Assembly: GCA_041394245.1 (NCBI GenBank)
Contig: JAWKIR010000002.1
Location: 682,001 to 746,000, forward strand
DNA from: Acidimicrobiales bacterium
Lineage (GTDB): Bacteria > Actinomycetota > Acidimicrobiia > Acidimicrobiales > Aldehydirespiratoraceae
Length of the DNA: 64,000 bases
Direction: 5' to 3'
In this document: piece by piece, positions 1 to 8,270 of the stretch
Layout of the letters: the number at the start of each line of letters is the position of its first letter
Position numbering within the stretch: position 1 is the first letter of the stretch
Notes under the pieces: model-generated
Database searches by the model: none
The model's input: the letters and a program-made list of their open reading frames with translations, nothing else
Told to the model about the DNA's origin: nothing
Made by a program: the position numbers and the translations under genes

Positions 1-71
1 GCCGGCTCCACCATGAGGTGTCGTCCTGCATATTTGGAACGAGGGCGAGGAGCATAGCTCCCGGTGCCGTG

Positions 72-947
72 TCAACTGGGCGGAGCGACGAGCTCCGCAG
101 AGAGGTCCCACAGCCTCCGTGCGGCTGCCTGGTCGAGAGCGGGGTCGCTGGGTTGTTTCGGCTTGCCGGACGCCCAATAGACGGAGGCTTCGAGTTCGTC
201 GGGTTGGGCGGTGGCGAGCAGAACGCTGGTCGTAGCGCCCTTCTCGGGCGTGGCCAAGAGCGGCTTGAGCAGGGTCATCGCCAGACCCATCCAACGCGGA
301 CTGCCGGCTCCCTTGCCGAAGTTGGTGGCGACGACGCCGGGGTGAAGCGCACGAGCGATGACGCCGTCGGGCCCGAGGCGGCGGTCGAGCTCGACGGTGA
401 ACAAGATGTTGGCGAGTTTGGAGGCGGCATAGGCGCTCGATGGCGAGTAGCCGTGGGTCATCTGCAGGTCGTCGAAGGCGAGGCCACGCTTGGGGCCCCG
501 GTGGTTCTCGCTGCTGACGGTGATCACGCGGGCGGGCGCACTGTGGATGAGGAGCGGGGTGAGGAGGTTGGTGAGGAGGTTGGTGAGAAGGAAGGGGCCA
601 AGGTGGTTCACGGCGAGCGTCCATTCGAAGCCATCTTCTGTGGTGCGTCGCTTGCCTGCCATGGTCCCCGCGTTGTTGACGAGGATGTCGAGCCGGTCGT
701 GGCGGTCGGCGTAGGTGCCGGCGAAGGTGCGCACGGCATCGAGGGACGCCAGGTCGAGTCTCGCTGGCTCGACCTGGGTGCCGGTGGCTGCGGTGAGTTC
801 GTCGGCGATGCGCTGGGCGGAGGAGAGCGTTCGTGAGGTGATGGTCACTCGTGCGCCGCGGCTGGCGAGCTGGGCGGCGGTGGCGCGCCCGATGCCGGAG
901 GTGCCGCCGGTGACGAGGACGTGTTTGCCGTTGATGTTCCAGGTCAT
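72..947 (-). CDS. Short-chain dehydrogenase/reductase (retinol dehydrogenase-like)
   Basis: A 291-residue classical SDR, predicted to be a cytosolic NAD(P)-dependent oxidoreductase. The N-terminus has the Rossmann motif TGGTSGIG at about residues 13-20. NNAG follows near residue 91, a VSSE segment holds the catalytic Ser, and YAASK near residue 173 supplies the Tyr and Lys. The pattern resembles the retinol-dehydrogenase/WWOX-like group, so a lipophilic alcohol or ketone substrate is plausible but unproven. The start codon overlaps the stop of the upstream TetR gene (TGA/ATG overlap at 944-947). The two are therefore almost certainly co-transcribed, and the regulator probably controls this enzyme. 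Confidence 0.9.
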   Translation of the reverse strand: MTWNINGKHVLVTGGTSGIGRATAAQLASRGARVTITSRTLSSAQRIADELTAATGTQVEPARLDLASLDAVRTFAGTYADRHDRLDILVNNAGTMAGKRRTTEDGFEWTLAVNHLGPFLLTNLLTNLLTPLLIHSAPARVITVSSENHRGPKRGLAFDDLQMTHGYSPSSAYAASKLANILFTVELDRRLGPDGVIARALHPGVVATNFGKGAGSPRWMGLAMTLLKPLLATPEKGATTSVLLATAQPDELEASVYWASGKPKQPSDPALDQAAARRLWDLSAELVAPPS

Positions 948-1513
948 TGCGGGTCCTCCCGTTTGGTGGTTACGGCGGCGAGAAGGGTGACGGTGACGTC
1001 ATCGACGATGCGGGCGGCACGTTCAGGGGTTGCGGCGACGAGTTCGGAGACGCCGGTCAGCACGTGGCGCAGCAGGAGAGCAGTGATGTCGGGGTCGAGG
1101 TCGGGGCGGAAGTCTCCGTTGGCGATGCCATCGGTGAGGATCGAGCGGATTCGTTGCTCGAGTTCGGTGTCGAACGCCGAGAGCTGGTCTCGAAGTTCGG
1201 GCGGGAAGTCGTGGTGGGTCGCGAGGGTGTGTCCGTGGCTGGAGATGGCAGCGATGTGGCGGACGAGTTGTTCGATGGCCTTGGCCGGGGTGGAAATGAC
1301 GCTCAGGGCCTGGGTCAGGCCGTCGATGGCGTGCTGGTTGTGGGCGGTGGCGGCGTCGGCCAGGATGCTGGGGATGTCGGGGTAGTGGTTGTAGAGGGTG
1401 GCTCGGGCCACGCCGGCGGACTTGGCGACGGCGACCATGGTGACGCCGGCGAGGCCGTGCTCGGAGACGAGCGTCAGGGCAGCGTCGATGATGCGCTCGC
1501 GAGCCGAGGTCAT
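944..1513 (-). CDS. TetR/AcrR family transcriptional regulator
   Basis: A protein of about 189 residues with an N-terminal TetR helix-turn-helix. The helix beginning ERIIDAALTLVSEHG is followed by the recognition segment GVARATLYNHYPD. The reading frame is open further upstream to 1624, but ATG at 1513 gives the normal TetR N-terminus (MTSARERI) and was chosen. The C-terminal ligand domain is all-helical and not assignable to an inducer. The stop overlaps the start of the SDR gene by four bases. An imperfect palindrome at 1659-1670 lies upstream and could be its operator. Confidence 0.88.
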   Translation of the reverse strand: MTSARERIIDAALTLVSEHGLAGVTMVAVAKSAGVARATLYNHYPDIPSILADAATAHNQHAIDGLTQALSVISTPAKAIEQLVRHIAAISSHGHTLATHHDFPPELRDQLSAFDTELEQRIRSILTDGIANGDFRPDLDPDITALLLRHVLTGVSELVAATPERAARIVDDVTVTLLAAVTTKREDPQ

Positions 1514-1647
1514 GACGCGTCCTGCGTGTACAGCCGTCTCGACAGGGGCGCGAAGATGGCGAGCACGCCGATCGTCCGGGCGCCGGTCAAGAACAGGTCG
1601 GTGTTGTTGGCCGTGTCCACGCACAGGCCCCGATCACCAGTGGTCAT
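1511..1647 (-). pseudogene. Possible remnant of an ABC-2 permease C-terminus (45 codons)
   Basis: A short open frame whose last two thirds (about GARTIGVLAIFAPLSRRLY) look like the end of DrrB/ABC-2 type permeases: a final hydrophobic segment followed by basic residues. Its TGA overlaps the ATG of the TetR gene, as expected for an ancestral permease-tetR gene pair. No permease body lies upstream. The preceding sequence in frame is not membrane-like, so this would be a deletion leftover. The resemblance is by eye over about 25 residues only. It may instead be a chance open frame. Confidence 0.25.
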
Positions 1648-1658
1648 ACTGTCCACCG

Positions 1659-1670
1659 TAGCATACGCTA
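1659..1670. promoter_or_regulatory. Imperfect palindrome, candidate TetR operator
   Basis: TAGCATACGCTA is symmetric at 10 of 12 positions and sits 146 bases upstream of the TetR start, overlapping the stop codon of the preceding gene. TetR proteins usually bind short palindromes near their own promoters. The site is short and could be coincidental. Confidence 0.25.
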
Positions 1671-2090
1671 TGTCTCCCGCCGACGGCGATTGCTCGTCAC
1701 TCCTGCACGAGGGTCGGCTCCGCCGCGTGACCGGGAATGTGCGCGTCGGCTGTGGGTTGCTCGCGCCCGGAACTCGTCGGTGAGGTGGTGGGCGCCGACG
1801 GGGTCGCCGATCATGTCGCGTTGGCCCATGAGGGCGAACATCTGGAGGTTGGCGCCGGCGTTGGGGTTGATGGGGCTGATCAGCCGTCCGAACGCACGGA
1901 CCAGTCGGCTCGGCACCCGCGAGACGCGAGCGAGTCGGCCGGCGGCGTCGAAGGCAGCGGCGGTGAGGCCGTTGTCGTTACGAACGGCGAGGACGAGCGA
2001 ATGCACGTGACGCGCGCTGACGGCTCGCTCGACGAGACGGTCGATCTCGAGCTGAAGGTCGTCGGTTCGTGGGGTGTGGGAGGTGGTCAT
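1668..2090 (-). CDS. Small protein of unknown function, possibly chimeric or truncated
   Basis: A 140-residue product not recognised with confidence. The start (ATG) overlaps the stop of the upstream M23 peptidase gene by four bases, which supports translation. The first 40 residues resemble the N-terminal helix-strand of beta-lactamase-family serine hydrolases, but no SxxK motif follows. The middle part (RLISPINPNAGANLQMFAL) recalls the C-terminus of NmrA/SDR-type proteins. The last 35 residues are Arg-rich with no domain character, as often seen after a frameshift. It may be the joint product of a deletion between two genes. Confidence 0.45.
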   Translation of the reverse strand: MTTSHTPRTDDLQLEIDRLVERAVSARHVHSLVLAVRNDNGLTAAAFDAAGRLARVSRVPSRLVRAFGRLISPINPNAGANLQMFALMGQRDMIGDPVGAHHLTDEFRARATHSRRAHSRSRGGADPRAGVTSNRRRRET

Positions 2091-3271
2091 GAGGTGGTCC
2101 TGACTCGGTCGTTGCGGCGGAAGAGGCTGGTCTGGTCGTCGGTCTCGTCGCCGTTGCGGATGTGGGTGATGTCGTCGAACCGGAACGGCAGGGATTCGCC
2201 GTCGCCGCGGCTGTAATCGTTGTTCGATTGCGGGGTGTCCTGGACCTGCAAGTGCAGGTGAGGTTCGAGGCTGAAGCCGGAGTTGCCGCAGGTCCCGACG
2301 AGGTCGCCGACCTCGACCTGGTCGCCGACCTCGACGGCGACCGAGCCGGAGCGGAGGTGGGAGAGCTGGACGTAGAGATCGGGTCCGAACTCGATGACCA
2401 CGGTGTTGCCGGCGAGGTTCTCGCCCTCCTGAGAGCCGATGGGCTGGTCGGGGTGGATGTCCTCGGCAGCCACGACGGTCCCTGCGGCCGGGGCCAGCAG
2501 TGGCTGGTCCCAGCAGTAGTAGGAGGTGAGGTCGTCGGTGTCGCCGTCGTAGGTGCGTCCGTCGCGTTCGATGAAGAAGTCGACGGCGTAGTGCTGATCA
2601 GCTAGCGGGGTCCAGTGGTGGGTGACGAGCGAGCTCTTCCCGGCCGAGGGCACGTGCCACTCACCGTCGAACGGCGCCTGGATCGTGACGGCGTCCTCGG
2701 CGCTGGAGTTGTAGTGCACCTGGTAGAGCTGGAAGGCCAAGAACGCCGCGACGACACCAACGACTCCGTTGAGCGACCGCGACACCGTGCTCGTAGGAAT
2801 CAGCTGGAGCGGAACGAAGACGAACAGCGGTCCCACGACGAGGAGCCACTGGGTGGTGGGGCTGGGGAAGCCACCGGCCTCGATGTCGAGCAGCGCGATG
2901 TCGGCAGCGGCGACCACGAGCACGGCGAGCGTGATGCGCAGGACGAGCTGTGCGATGGCCGGCCGGTTCGCCGGCTTCAGCGACGACGACAACAACGAGG
3001 TGTTGAGCCGACCCTGCTTGGCGGCGACGCCACGGTGCACGACGCTGCCGACCGCGATCGCGGCGGGTGCGAACAACAGCAGTTGGTAGACCTGGGCGAT
3101 TGCCCAGGCGCCGACTGCGATGACCAGCATCGCAGCGGCGAGCACTCGTCGAGGCCAGGCCCGCCCTGCCTGCTTCACCGGCTCGTGCCGGGTCTCGCTT
3201 GTCGGCGAGGAGAGCGGTACGCCGGTTGGCGCCGGGGGAGTGGGGGTGTCGGTGGTTTCGGGGTCGAGCAT
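2087..3271 (-). CDS. Membrane-anchored M23 family metallopeptidase
   Basis: A 394-residue protein with about five hydrophobic segments (roughly residues 41-60, 62-80, 107-128, 142-158 and 167-186) followed by an extracytoplasmic LytM/M23 domain. The zinc-site pattern is visible: H227-x3-D231 in QHYAVDFF, and HLH at 338-340 in PHLHLQ, with LSHL near 302. M23 enzymes cleave peptide bonds in peptidoglycan cross-links or stems, so a cell-wall remodelling role is likely. The multi-span N-terminal half is less common than a single anchor. It lies between the S41 protease and the small gene at 1668, all on one strand. Confidence 0.85.
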   Translation of the reverse strand: MLDPETTDTPTPPAPTGVPLSSPTSETRHEPVKQAGRAWPRRVLAAAMLVIAVGAWAIAQVYQLLLFAPAAIAVGSVVHRGVAAKQGRLNTSLLSSSLKPANRPAIAQLVLRITLAVLVVAAADIALLDIEAGGFPSPTTQWLLVVGPLFVFVPLQLIPTSTVSRSLNGVVGVVAAFLAFQLYQVHYNSSAEDAVTIQAPFDGEWHVPSAGKSSLVTHHWTPLADQHYAVDFFIERDGRTYDGDTDDLTSYYCWDQPLLAPAAGTVVAAEDIHPDQPIGSQEGENLAGNTVVIEFGPDLYVQLSHLRSGSVAVEVGDQVEVGDLVGTCGNSGFSLEPHLHLQVQDTPQSNNDYSRGDGESLPFRFDDITHIRNGDETDDQTSLFRRNDRVRTTS

Positions 3272-3316
3272 GGCTCGGGTCCTTTCGTGGTGAGGTGGTG
3301 GTCGGTGCGCCGGCGG

Positions 3317-4672
3317 TCAGGTGGCGGCGAGGTGATCGATGGCGGCGGCGATGGCCTGGTCGAAGGGCGCTGGGACGTCGACGGGGATGCCGGTGGCCTC
3401 GTGATTGGCGCCGTCGAGGTCGGTGTAGTTCTCCATCGAGAGGGTGAACTCGGTGCCGTCGGGCAGGACCCAGTCGATGGCGTCGGAGAACTCACCGAAC
3501 GAGGGGCTACCGACGACGGCAGCGTCGGCGACCTCGGTCATGGCGAGGGTGAAGACTTCGGCAGCGCTGGCGGTGATCGGTGACGTGACGACCGCAACCG
3601 CGCCCTCGAAGAAGGCTGCTTCGGGTTCGATGACGACGGTCTGGACGAAGGCGTCGGGCTGGGCGTGGGCCCACTTGCGATAGGCCGGGGTCGGATCGTC
3701 GACGAAGTAGCCGGCCGCGACGGCGGCGAGATCGTCGTAGCCGCCACCGTTGAACCGCATGTCCACGACCAATCGGTCGACGTCGTCGAGGTCGGCGATG
3801 GCCTCGTCGAGTGCGGTGCGCAGCGCAGCGAGATCGGCCGCGGCGTCGTCGTCCGCGCTGATGCCGTGGAAGGCGACCATCATCAGGTAGCCGGTGCCGG
3901 CGTCGAGGTGGCCCCAGGCCACCGAACCGGTTGCGTCGGCGGTGATGTCGTCGACCGATGCCACTGTGCGATCGAACTCGGTGCCGATGCCAGCCTCGAG
4001 TTCGCCGAGCGTCGTGACGCCCGTCAGGCCGAACGCGTCGACGTCGGGATCGATGTCGACGCCCTCGACGGTGGTGTGTCCGTCGCCCAGTTCGATCAGC
4101 AGTTCGGCAAACGCCGTTTCGAACGCGTCGGGGTCGCCCTCGACGGCGGTCCGGAGCTCGCTCATGGCGGCCGGCCAGTCGAAGCCGCGTTCGTCGAAGA
4201 AGGGATAGTGGGCGGTGAAGAGCTCGTCGAGGGCGAGGAGGGTGTCCGCTTCGCTGCTGTCGCAGTCGAGCGGCCCGGTGAGCGGCAGTAGCCGATAGTC
4301 GGTCGTCTGGCCGATGAGGTTCAGGGTGATGACTCCGTCGTCCTCTGCGTGATCGACGGGAAGTTCGTTTTCGACGGTACCGCCGACAACGCAGGTCGAG
4401 GTGGTGACGTAGTGCGAGGTGATGTCGTCGCCGTCGACGTGGAGCACCGTGCCGTAGCCGTCCATCTCGTACCAGCCGTCGGGGAGCCTGATGCTTTCGT
4501 CGGTGACCGAGTCGAGCGTGTCTCGATCGTCGGCGACGCTCGCGACCGAGACCGAAGGCGCCTCGATGTCGGGTTGGTCACCGATGGTGATCTCGGTGCC
4601 ATCGCCACACGCAGCAGCGAGGAGGGCGGAGCTGATGCTCGCCGCGATGAACAGGTTGGTGGTGCGTTTCAT
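3317..4672 (-). CDS. S41 family (C-terminal processing/tricorn-like) peptidase, lipoprotein
   Basis: About 451 residues. The start at 4672 is preceded by AGGAGA at good spacing and gives a lipoprotein signal ending LLAAAC (Cys22), so the protein should be anchored outside the cytoplasmic membrane. The frame is open to 4813, but that extension is rejected. A tricorn/CtpA-like N-terminal region with LGDGHTT precedes the S41 core: VDMRFNGGGYDD, then ITASAAEVF with the expected nucleophilic Ser, then an ESTAGI-equivalent SFGEFSDA. The product probably degrades exported peptides. A perfect palindrome 157 bases upstream suggests control by the neighbouring LuxR regulator. Confidence 0.85.
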   Translation of the reverse strand: MKRTTNLFIAASISSALLAAACGDGTEITIGDQPDIEAPSVSVASVADDRDTLDSVTDESIRLPDGWYEMDGYGTVLHVDGDDITSHYVTTSTCVVGGTVENELPVDHAEDDGVITLNLIGQTTDYRLLPLTGPLDCDSSEADTLLALDELFTAHYPFFDERGFDWPAAMSELRTAVEGDPDAFETAFAELLIELGDGHTTVEGVDIDPDVDAFGLTGVTTLGELEAGIGTEFDRTVASVDDITADATGSVAWGHLDAGTGYLMMVAFHGISADDDAAADLAALRTALDEAIADLDDVDRLVVDMRFNGGGYDDLAAVAAGYFVDDPTPAYRKWAHAQPDAFVQTVVIEPEAAFFEGAVAVVTSPITASAAEVFTLAMTEVADAAVVGSPSFGEFSDAIDWVLPDGTEFTLSMENYTDLDGANHEATGIPVDVPAPFDQAIAAAIDHLAAT

Positions 4673-4825
4673 GAGGTTGTCTCCTGGTGAAGGGGGATCG
4701 GGACGGGTCGAGTCGGGACCATGAGCAGCGCAGGAGCGGTGGTCATGGTGACGATCGTTCCGGTCGGCGATGGGCACGAAGCCACCGTCGCTGCCGGTGG
4801 TGTGACGCGTCATCGCACGCGGGGT

Positions 4826-4842
4826 GATCTCACCCGGGTGAG
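4826..4842. promoter_or_regulatory. Palindromic operator, copy 1 (LuxR-associated)
   Basis: CTCACCCGGGTGAG (4829-4842) is a perfect 14-base palindrome. The 16-mer GATCTCACCCGGGTGA at 4826-4841 recurs exactly, in inverted orientation, at 7149-7164 on the other side of the LuxR gene. It lies upstream of the S41 lipoprotein gene. A further perfect 10-base palindrome, TGACGCGTCA, sits beside it at 4803-4812. Confidence 0.55.
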
Positions 4843-4902
4843 GTCAGCGTCCCCGACGCCCGGTGAGGGCGTGGTCACGCCCCCGCTGTTGCGACGCGCT
4901 CG

Positions 4903-7095
4903 TTAGAGCAGGCCGGCGTCGCGGGCGGCCTGCACCGCGGCTTTGCGATCGCCGGCTCCGAGCTTGCGATAGATCGCTCGGCAGTGCGTCTTCACCGTGT
5001 TGAGCGAGACGAAGAGCTCGCTCGCGATGTCGCGTTGTGACATCGGCGATGGGAGGTAGCGAAGGACCGCCATCTCGCGGTCCGTGAGGTCGTCGACCAC
5101 GGTCGGTGTCGTGGTGGCCTCGTGGTCCAGCCGATGCCGAGCCTGGACGCGTGCGAGGTACGGGGCGACGATGCCCGGGTCGGGCAACCGCTGGAGCATC
5201 GACTGCGCCCGATCTACGAGGTCCGCTCCGTCGGCGACGTCGTGCAGGGAGAGGACGTCGCCCGCACTGGCGAGGGCGTAGGCGGCGGCGATCGGCATCA
5301 CCGATGTGGCAGTGAGTGTTCTGCACGTCTCCGCGGCGACGAGCGCCTCGGCGGGATCGGTCGCGGTACGGGCCAGCACGGCGTGGGCAAGGGCGCCGTG
5401 GGTGCCCGCCGGGGCGCCTCGCTCGTCGATGACCGTGACCGTCTCGGTGGCGTAGCGACGGGCGTCTTCGAGGTTGTTGCGTTCCAACGCCACGATGGAT
5501 TGCAGCGCCGGCACCCCGGAAAGACCGTACTGATCGCCGTGCTCGTCGGCGAGCGAAGCGGCTCGGTCGAGAAGCGGCTCGGCATCGTCGAAGCGGCCAC
5601 CCCAGACGAACGCCTGGCCGAGGAGCAGCGTCTGGGTCGCGTCGGCGATCGGTGGAGCTGCCGACGCAGCCGCGATGGCTCGGCCGACGTTGCCCTCGTT
5701 GAGTCGGAGCATGACATCGAGGCCGGCGATGAGGCCGGACGCGAACGGATCCGGCGGATGTGACGCCTCGAGGACGCGGGCCTGGCGGAGCGAGCGGGCG
5801 GCCTCGTGCGCGTGGCCTCTCACTGCGTGGATCCAGCCCTGCGTGACCGAGCACAGCAGGTGGGTGTCGACAGTCGGCCCGAGGCGGGCGAAGTAGCCGC
5901 TCACGGTGTCGATCTGGCCGAGGTTGAGCAGGTCCATCGAGTGGGCGGCGATCACATCGGCCGCCTCGTCGAGATCGCCGGCGGCCAGGAGATGTTCGGC
6001 GGAGCGGTCGAGATCGCCATGCTTCCGGTGCCAGGCACCGGCGCGACGATGCCACTCGTCGATCGGTCCCGAGGCCTCGGCCTTCAGCCGAAGCATGTCG
6101 CGGAGAAGGTGGTGGTATCGGTACCACTCGTTCGAACGCCCGAGCCCCACCACGAGCTGGTTCCGATTGGCGAGGTCCGTCAGCCAGCTCGCTCCGTCAT
6201 TGCTCCCACACACGGCGTCGACCAGCGGCCCCGACATCTCGTCGAGGACCGACGTGGCCAGGAGGCGGCGAAGCTCTTCGGGCTCGGTTTGGGCGAAGAG
6301 CTCGTCGCTGAGGTAGTCGACGACCAGCCGGTCGTCACCGCGGAAGGCTTCCACGAAGGCGGCGCGGTCGTGTGCTGCGGTCAACGACAGGCGCGCCAGC
6401 ACCAGGCCGGCCGCCCAGCCCTCGGTGCGATCGCACAGCACACGGATCTGGTCGGCGAGCGCCTCGGCCTCGGTTGATGCGTGGCCGAGGAGGTGGGCGG
6501 CCTCGGATTCGAGGAAGCGCAGGTCTGTCGCCCTGACCTCGACCATTCGCCCCCCAACGCGCAGGCGCGAGAGACGAAGCGACGGATCCCAACGTGTCAG
6601 GAGCACCAGTGTGAAGTTGTCGGGAGCGAGCTCGATGAGCCGCTCGACGCCATCATCGACCGCCGGACTGGCGACGAGGTGGTAGTCGTCGATCACCATG
6701 GCGACCGGTTGGCCTTCGGCGAGGGCGTTGACGAGACCGTCGATCAAAGGCCCCGGGGCCGACGCAGAGTCGGCGATCAGCGATTCGATCTTGCCTTCGA
6801 GGGTCGGAGTGACCGTGGTCAGTGCGGCCACGACGTGGGCCCAGAACCGAGCGGCGTCACGATCGGCTGCATCGACCTGGAGCCAAGCGGTGTCCGAACG
6901 GTCTTGCTGCCAGGCCGCCGCCAGGATCGACTTACCGGATCCTGCCGGCGCACTGACCAGGACCACGCGAACCAATGGATCCGCCACGGCGGCGTCGAGC
7001 GTCTCGTCGAGACGGGAGCGGTCGACCAGCAGGCCCGGCAGGGTCGGCGGCGCCAGCTTCGTCGCCACCAGAGCCGTCTCACCGCCGGATCCCAT
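4903..7095 (-). CDS. MalT-like LuxR family transcriptional regulator (LAL)
   Basis: A 730-residue large ATP-binding LuxR regulator. It has a Walker A motif SAPAGSGKS at 48-56, a Walker B-like VAMVIDDYH at 131-139, a STAND/MalT-type ATPase region to about residue 350, and a helical repeat region to about 660. A C-terminal LuxR helix-turn-helix contains LTDREMAVLRYL and SLNTVKTHCRAIYRKL. Such proteins bind ATP and an inducer, multimerise and activate nearby promoters. Identical palindromes flank the gene at 4826 and 7149, beside the divergent gene pair at 7213 and upstream of the S41 gene. These are probably its targets. The inducer is unknown. Confidence 0.92.
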   Translation of the reverse strand: MGSGGETALVATKLAPPTLPGLLVDRSRLDETLDAAVADPLVRVVLVSAPAGSGKSILAAAWQQDRSDTAWLQVDAADRDAARFWAHVVAALTTVTPTLEGKIESLIADSASAPGPLIDGLVNALAEGQPVAMVIDDYHLVASPAVDDGVERLIELAPDNFTLVLLTRWDPSLRLSRLRVGGRMVEVRATDLRFLESEAAHLLGHASTEAEALADQIRVLCDRTEGWAAGLVLARLSLTAAHDRAAFVEAFRGDDRLVVDYLSDELFAQTEPEELRRLLATSVLDEMSGPLVDAVCGSNDGASWLTDLANRNQLVVGLGRSNEWYRYHHLLRDMLRLKAEASGPIDEWHRRAGAWHRKHGDLDRSAEHLLAAGDLDEAADVIAAHSMDLLNLGQIDTVSGYFARLGPTVDTHLLCSVTQGWIHAVRGHAHEAARSLRQARVLEASHPPDPFASGLIAGLDVMLRLNEGNVGRAIAAASAAPPIADATQTLLLGQAFVWGGRFDDAEPLLDRAASLADEHGDQYGLSGVPALQSIVALERNNLEDARRYATETVTVIDERGAPAGTHGALAHAVLARTATDPAEALVAAETCRTLTATSVMPIAAAYALASAGDVLSLHDVADGADLVDRAQSMLQRLPDPGIVAPYLARVQARHRLDHEATTTPTVVDDLTDREMAVLRYLPSPMSQRDIASELFVSLNTVKTHCRAIYRKLGAGDRKAAVQAARDAGLL

Positions 7096-7148
7096 GACCG
7101 GATACTAGGGCCGGTTCACCGTCGTCGTCGGCTCCGTACCGCGCGGTA

Positions 7149-7164
7149 TCACCCGGGTGAGATC
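7149..7164. promoter_or_regulatory. Palindromic operator, copy 2 (LuxR-associated)
   Basis: TCACCCGGGTGA (7149-7160) is a perfect palindrome, and TCACCCGGGTGAGATC is the exact reverse complement of 4826-4841. It sits in the 117-base divergent region between the LuxR gene (start 7095) and the small gene at 7213, about 50 bases upstream of each start. Confidence 0.55.
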
Positions 7165-7212
7165 CGGCCGTAGGCGAGGACGAACCACACGGAAGTTTCG
7201 GATGGTGAGGGC

Positions 7213-7467
7213 ATGAACGAGCCGATCACCTACCAGATCGTCATCCGCGGCCACGCCAGCGAGCGCCTCCTCGCCCGGCTCAGCGACGACTTCTCGATCG
7301 ACACCATCGCTGGTCGCAATACCCGACTGATCGGCGAGATCCGCGACGCCGCCCACCTGCACGGCGTGATCAACCAGCTCGCGTCCCTCGCCATCGAGAT
7401 CGTGAGCGTCATGCCCGCGGCCCCCGAATCCCCTGACCACCCAACCCAAGCAAAGGAAACACCATGA
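7213..7467 (+). CDS. Small conserved protein next to the LuxR regulator
   Basis: An 84-residue protein of unknown function. A ribosome site (GGTGAGGGC) precedes the ATG. The sequence alternates strand and helix (YQIVIRGHASERLLARL, then HLHGVINQLASLAIEIVSV), compatible with a small alpha/beta fold. Proteins of this look are common beside membrane-protein genes under LuxR regulators in actinobacteria, to my knowledge without an assigned activity. It overlaps the next gene by four bases (ATGA), so both are translated from one message driven by the promoter holding palindrome copy 2. Confidence 0.75.
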   Translation: MNEPITYQIVIRGHASERLLARLSDDFSIDTIAGRNTRLIGEIRDAAHLHGVINQLASLAIEIVSVMPAAPESPDHPTQAKETP

Positions 7468-8165
7468 CCACCGTGACGACCAACAACGCTGTGACCACAC
7501 GGGCGACGACTCGAGCGGGCGCCATCGGCGGCCTGATCGCCGCCGCGACGTTCCTGTTCGGCATCGCCCTGTTCGTCACCAGCCTGAGCGACTACACCGA
7601 AGACGACGCGACCCCGGCCGAGTCCGTCGAGTTCCTCGTCGGCCACCAGTCGACACTCTTCGCGTGGTACCTGGTCATCTTCCTCGTATTCGGCGCGGCG
7701 ATCATCCCGCTCGCCCGGGCGATGCGTCAGCGTCTCACCGACGTCAGCCCGCAACTCGCCGACATCGGCGCCATCTTCGCCTACATCTGGGCCGGCCTCA
7801 TGTTCGCCACCGGCATGATCTCCAACATCGGCATCACTGCCGTCGCTGACCTCGACGAAAGCGATCCCGATGCCGCCGCAGCGCTCTGGTCGAGCATCGA
7901 CACCGTCACCAACGGCCTCGGCGGCGGCAACGAGCTCGTCGGTGGCATGTGGATCCTGCTGGTGAGCCTCGCCGCCTGGGGCTCGGGACGTCTCCCCACC
8001 GGACTCAACGTGTTGGGCATCGTCAGCGCAGCCGCCGGCCTAATCACGCTCATCCCCGGCCTCTCCGACGTCGGGATGATCTTCGGACTCGGATCCATCG
8101 CCTGGTTTGCCTGGGCCGGCGTCGTCCTCCTCCGCAGCAAGACGACCGGCGAGGTTGCTCGCTGA
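7464..8165 (+). CDS. DUF4386-like six-span membrane protein
   Basis: A 233-residue integral membrane protein. AAAGGAAAC precedes the ATG, which overlaps the stop of the gene before it. Hydrophobic segments fall near residues 20-42, 65-87, 103-125, 155-175, 178-198 and 203-225. The arrangement (an N-terminal GAIGGLIAAATF segment, a short extracytoplasmic acidic loop, then evenly spaced spans) is like the DUF4386 family. No catalytic or transport motif is visible. Its function is unknown. Cotranscription with the small gene at 7213 and the adjacent regulator suggests a stress or envelope role. Confidence 0.75.
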   Translation: MTTVTTNNAVTTRATTRAGAIGGLIAAATFLFGIALFVTSLSDYTEDDATPAESVEFLVGHQSTLFAWYLVIFLVFGAAIIPLARAMRQRLTDVSPQLADIGAIFAYIWAGLMFATGMISNIGITAVADLDESDPDAAAALWSSIDTVTNGLGGGNELVGGMWILLVSLAAWGSGRLPTGLNVLGIVSAAAGLITLIPGLSDVGMIFGLGSIAWFAWAGVVLLRSKTTGEVAR

Positions 8166-8203
8166 TCACCGCCGACGCCCTCATCGGCATCGACGTACTC
8201 GAA

Positions 8204-8225
8204 GGTGAACCGTCTTCACCCGGGT
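8204..8225. promoter_or_regulatory. Inverted repeat with partial LuxR-type site
   Basis: GGTGAA (8204-8209) and TTCACC (8215-8220) form a perfect inverted repeat with a five-base spacer. The right arm runs into TTCACCCGGGT (8215-8225), which matches ten of the twelve core bases of the palindromes at 4829 and 7149. It is 46 bases upstream of the lipoprotein gene at 8271. It may be a weaker third operator. Confidence 0.3.
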
Positions 8226-8270
8226 CCCGTTCGGCGGACCGGCCGGCTTCGAGCCGACTAGCGTAGGCGC

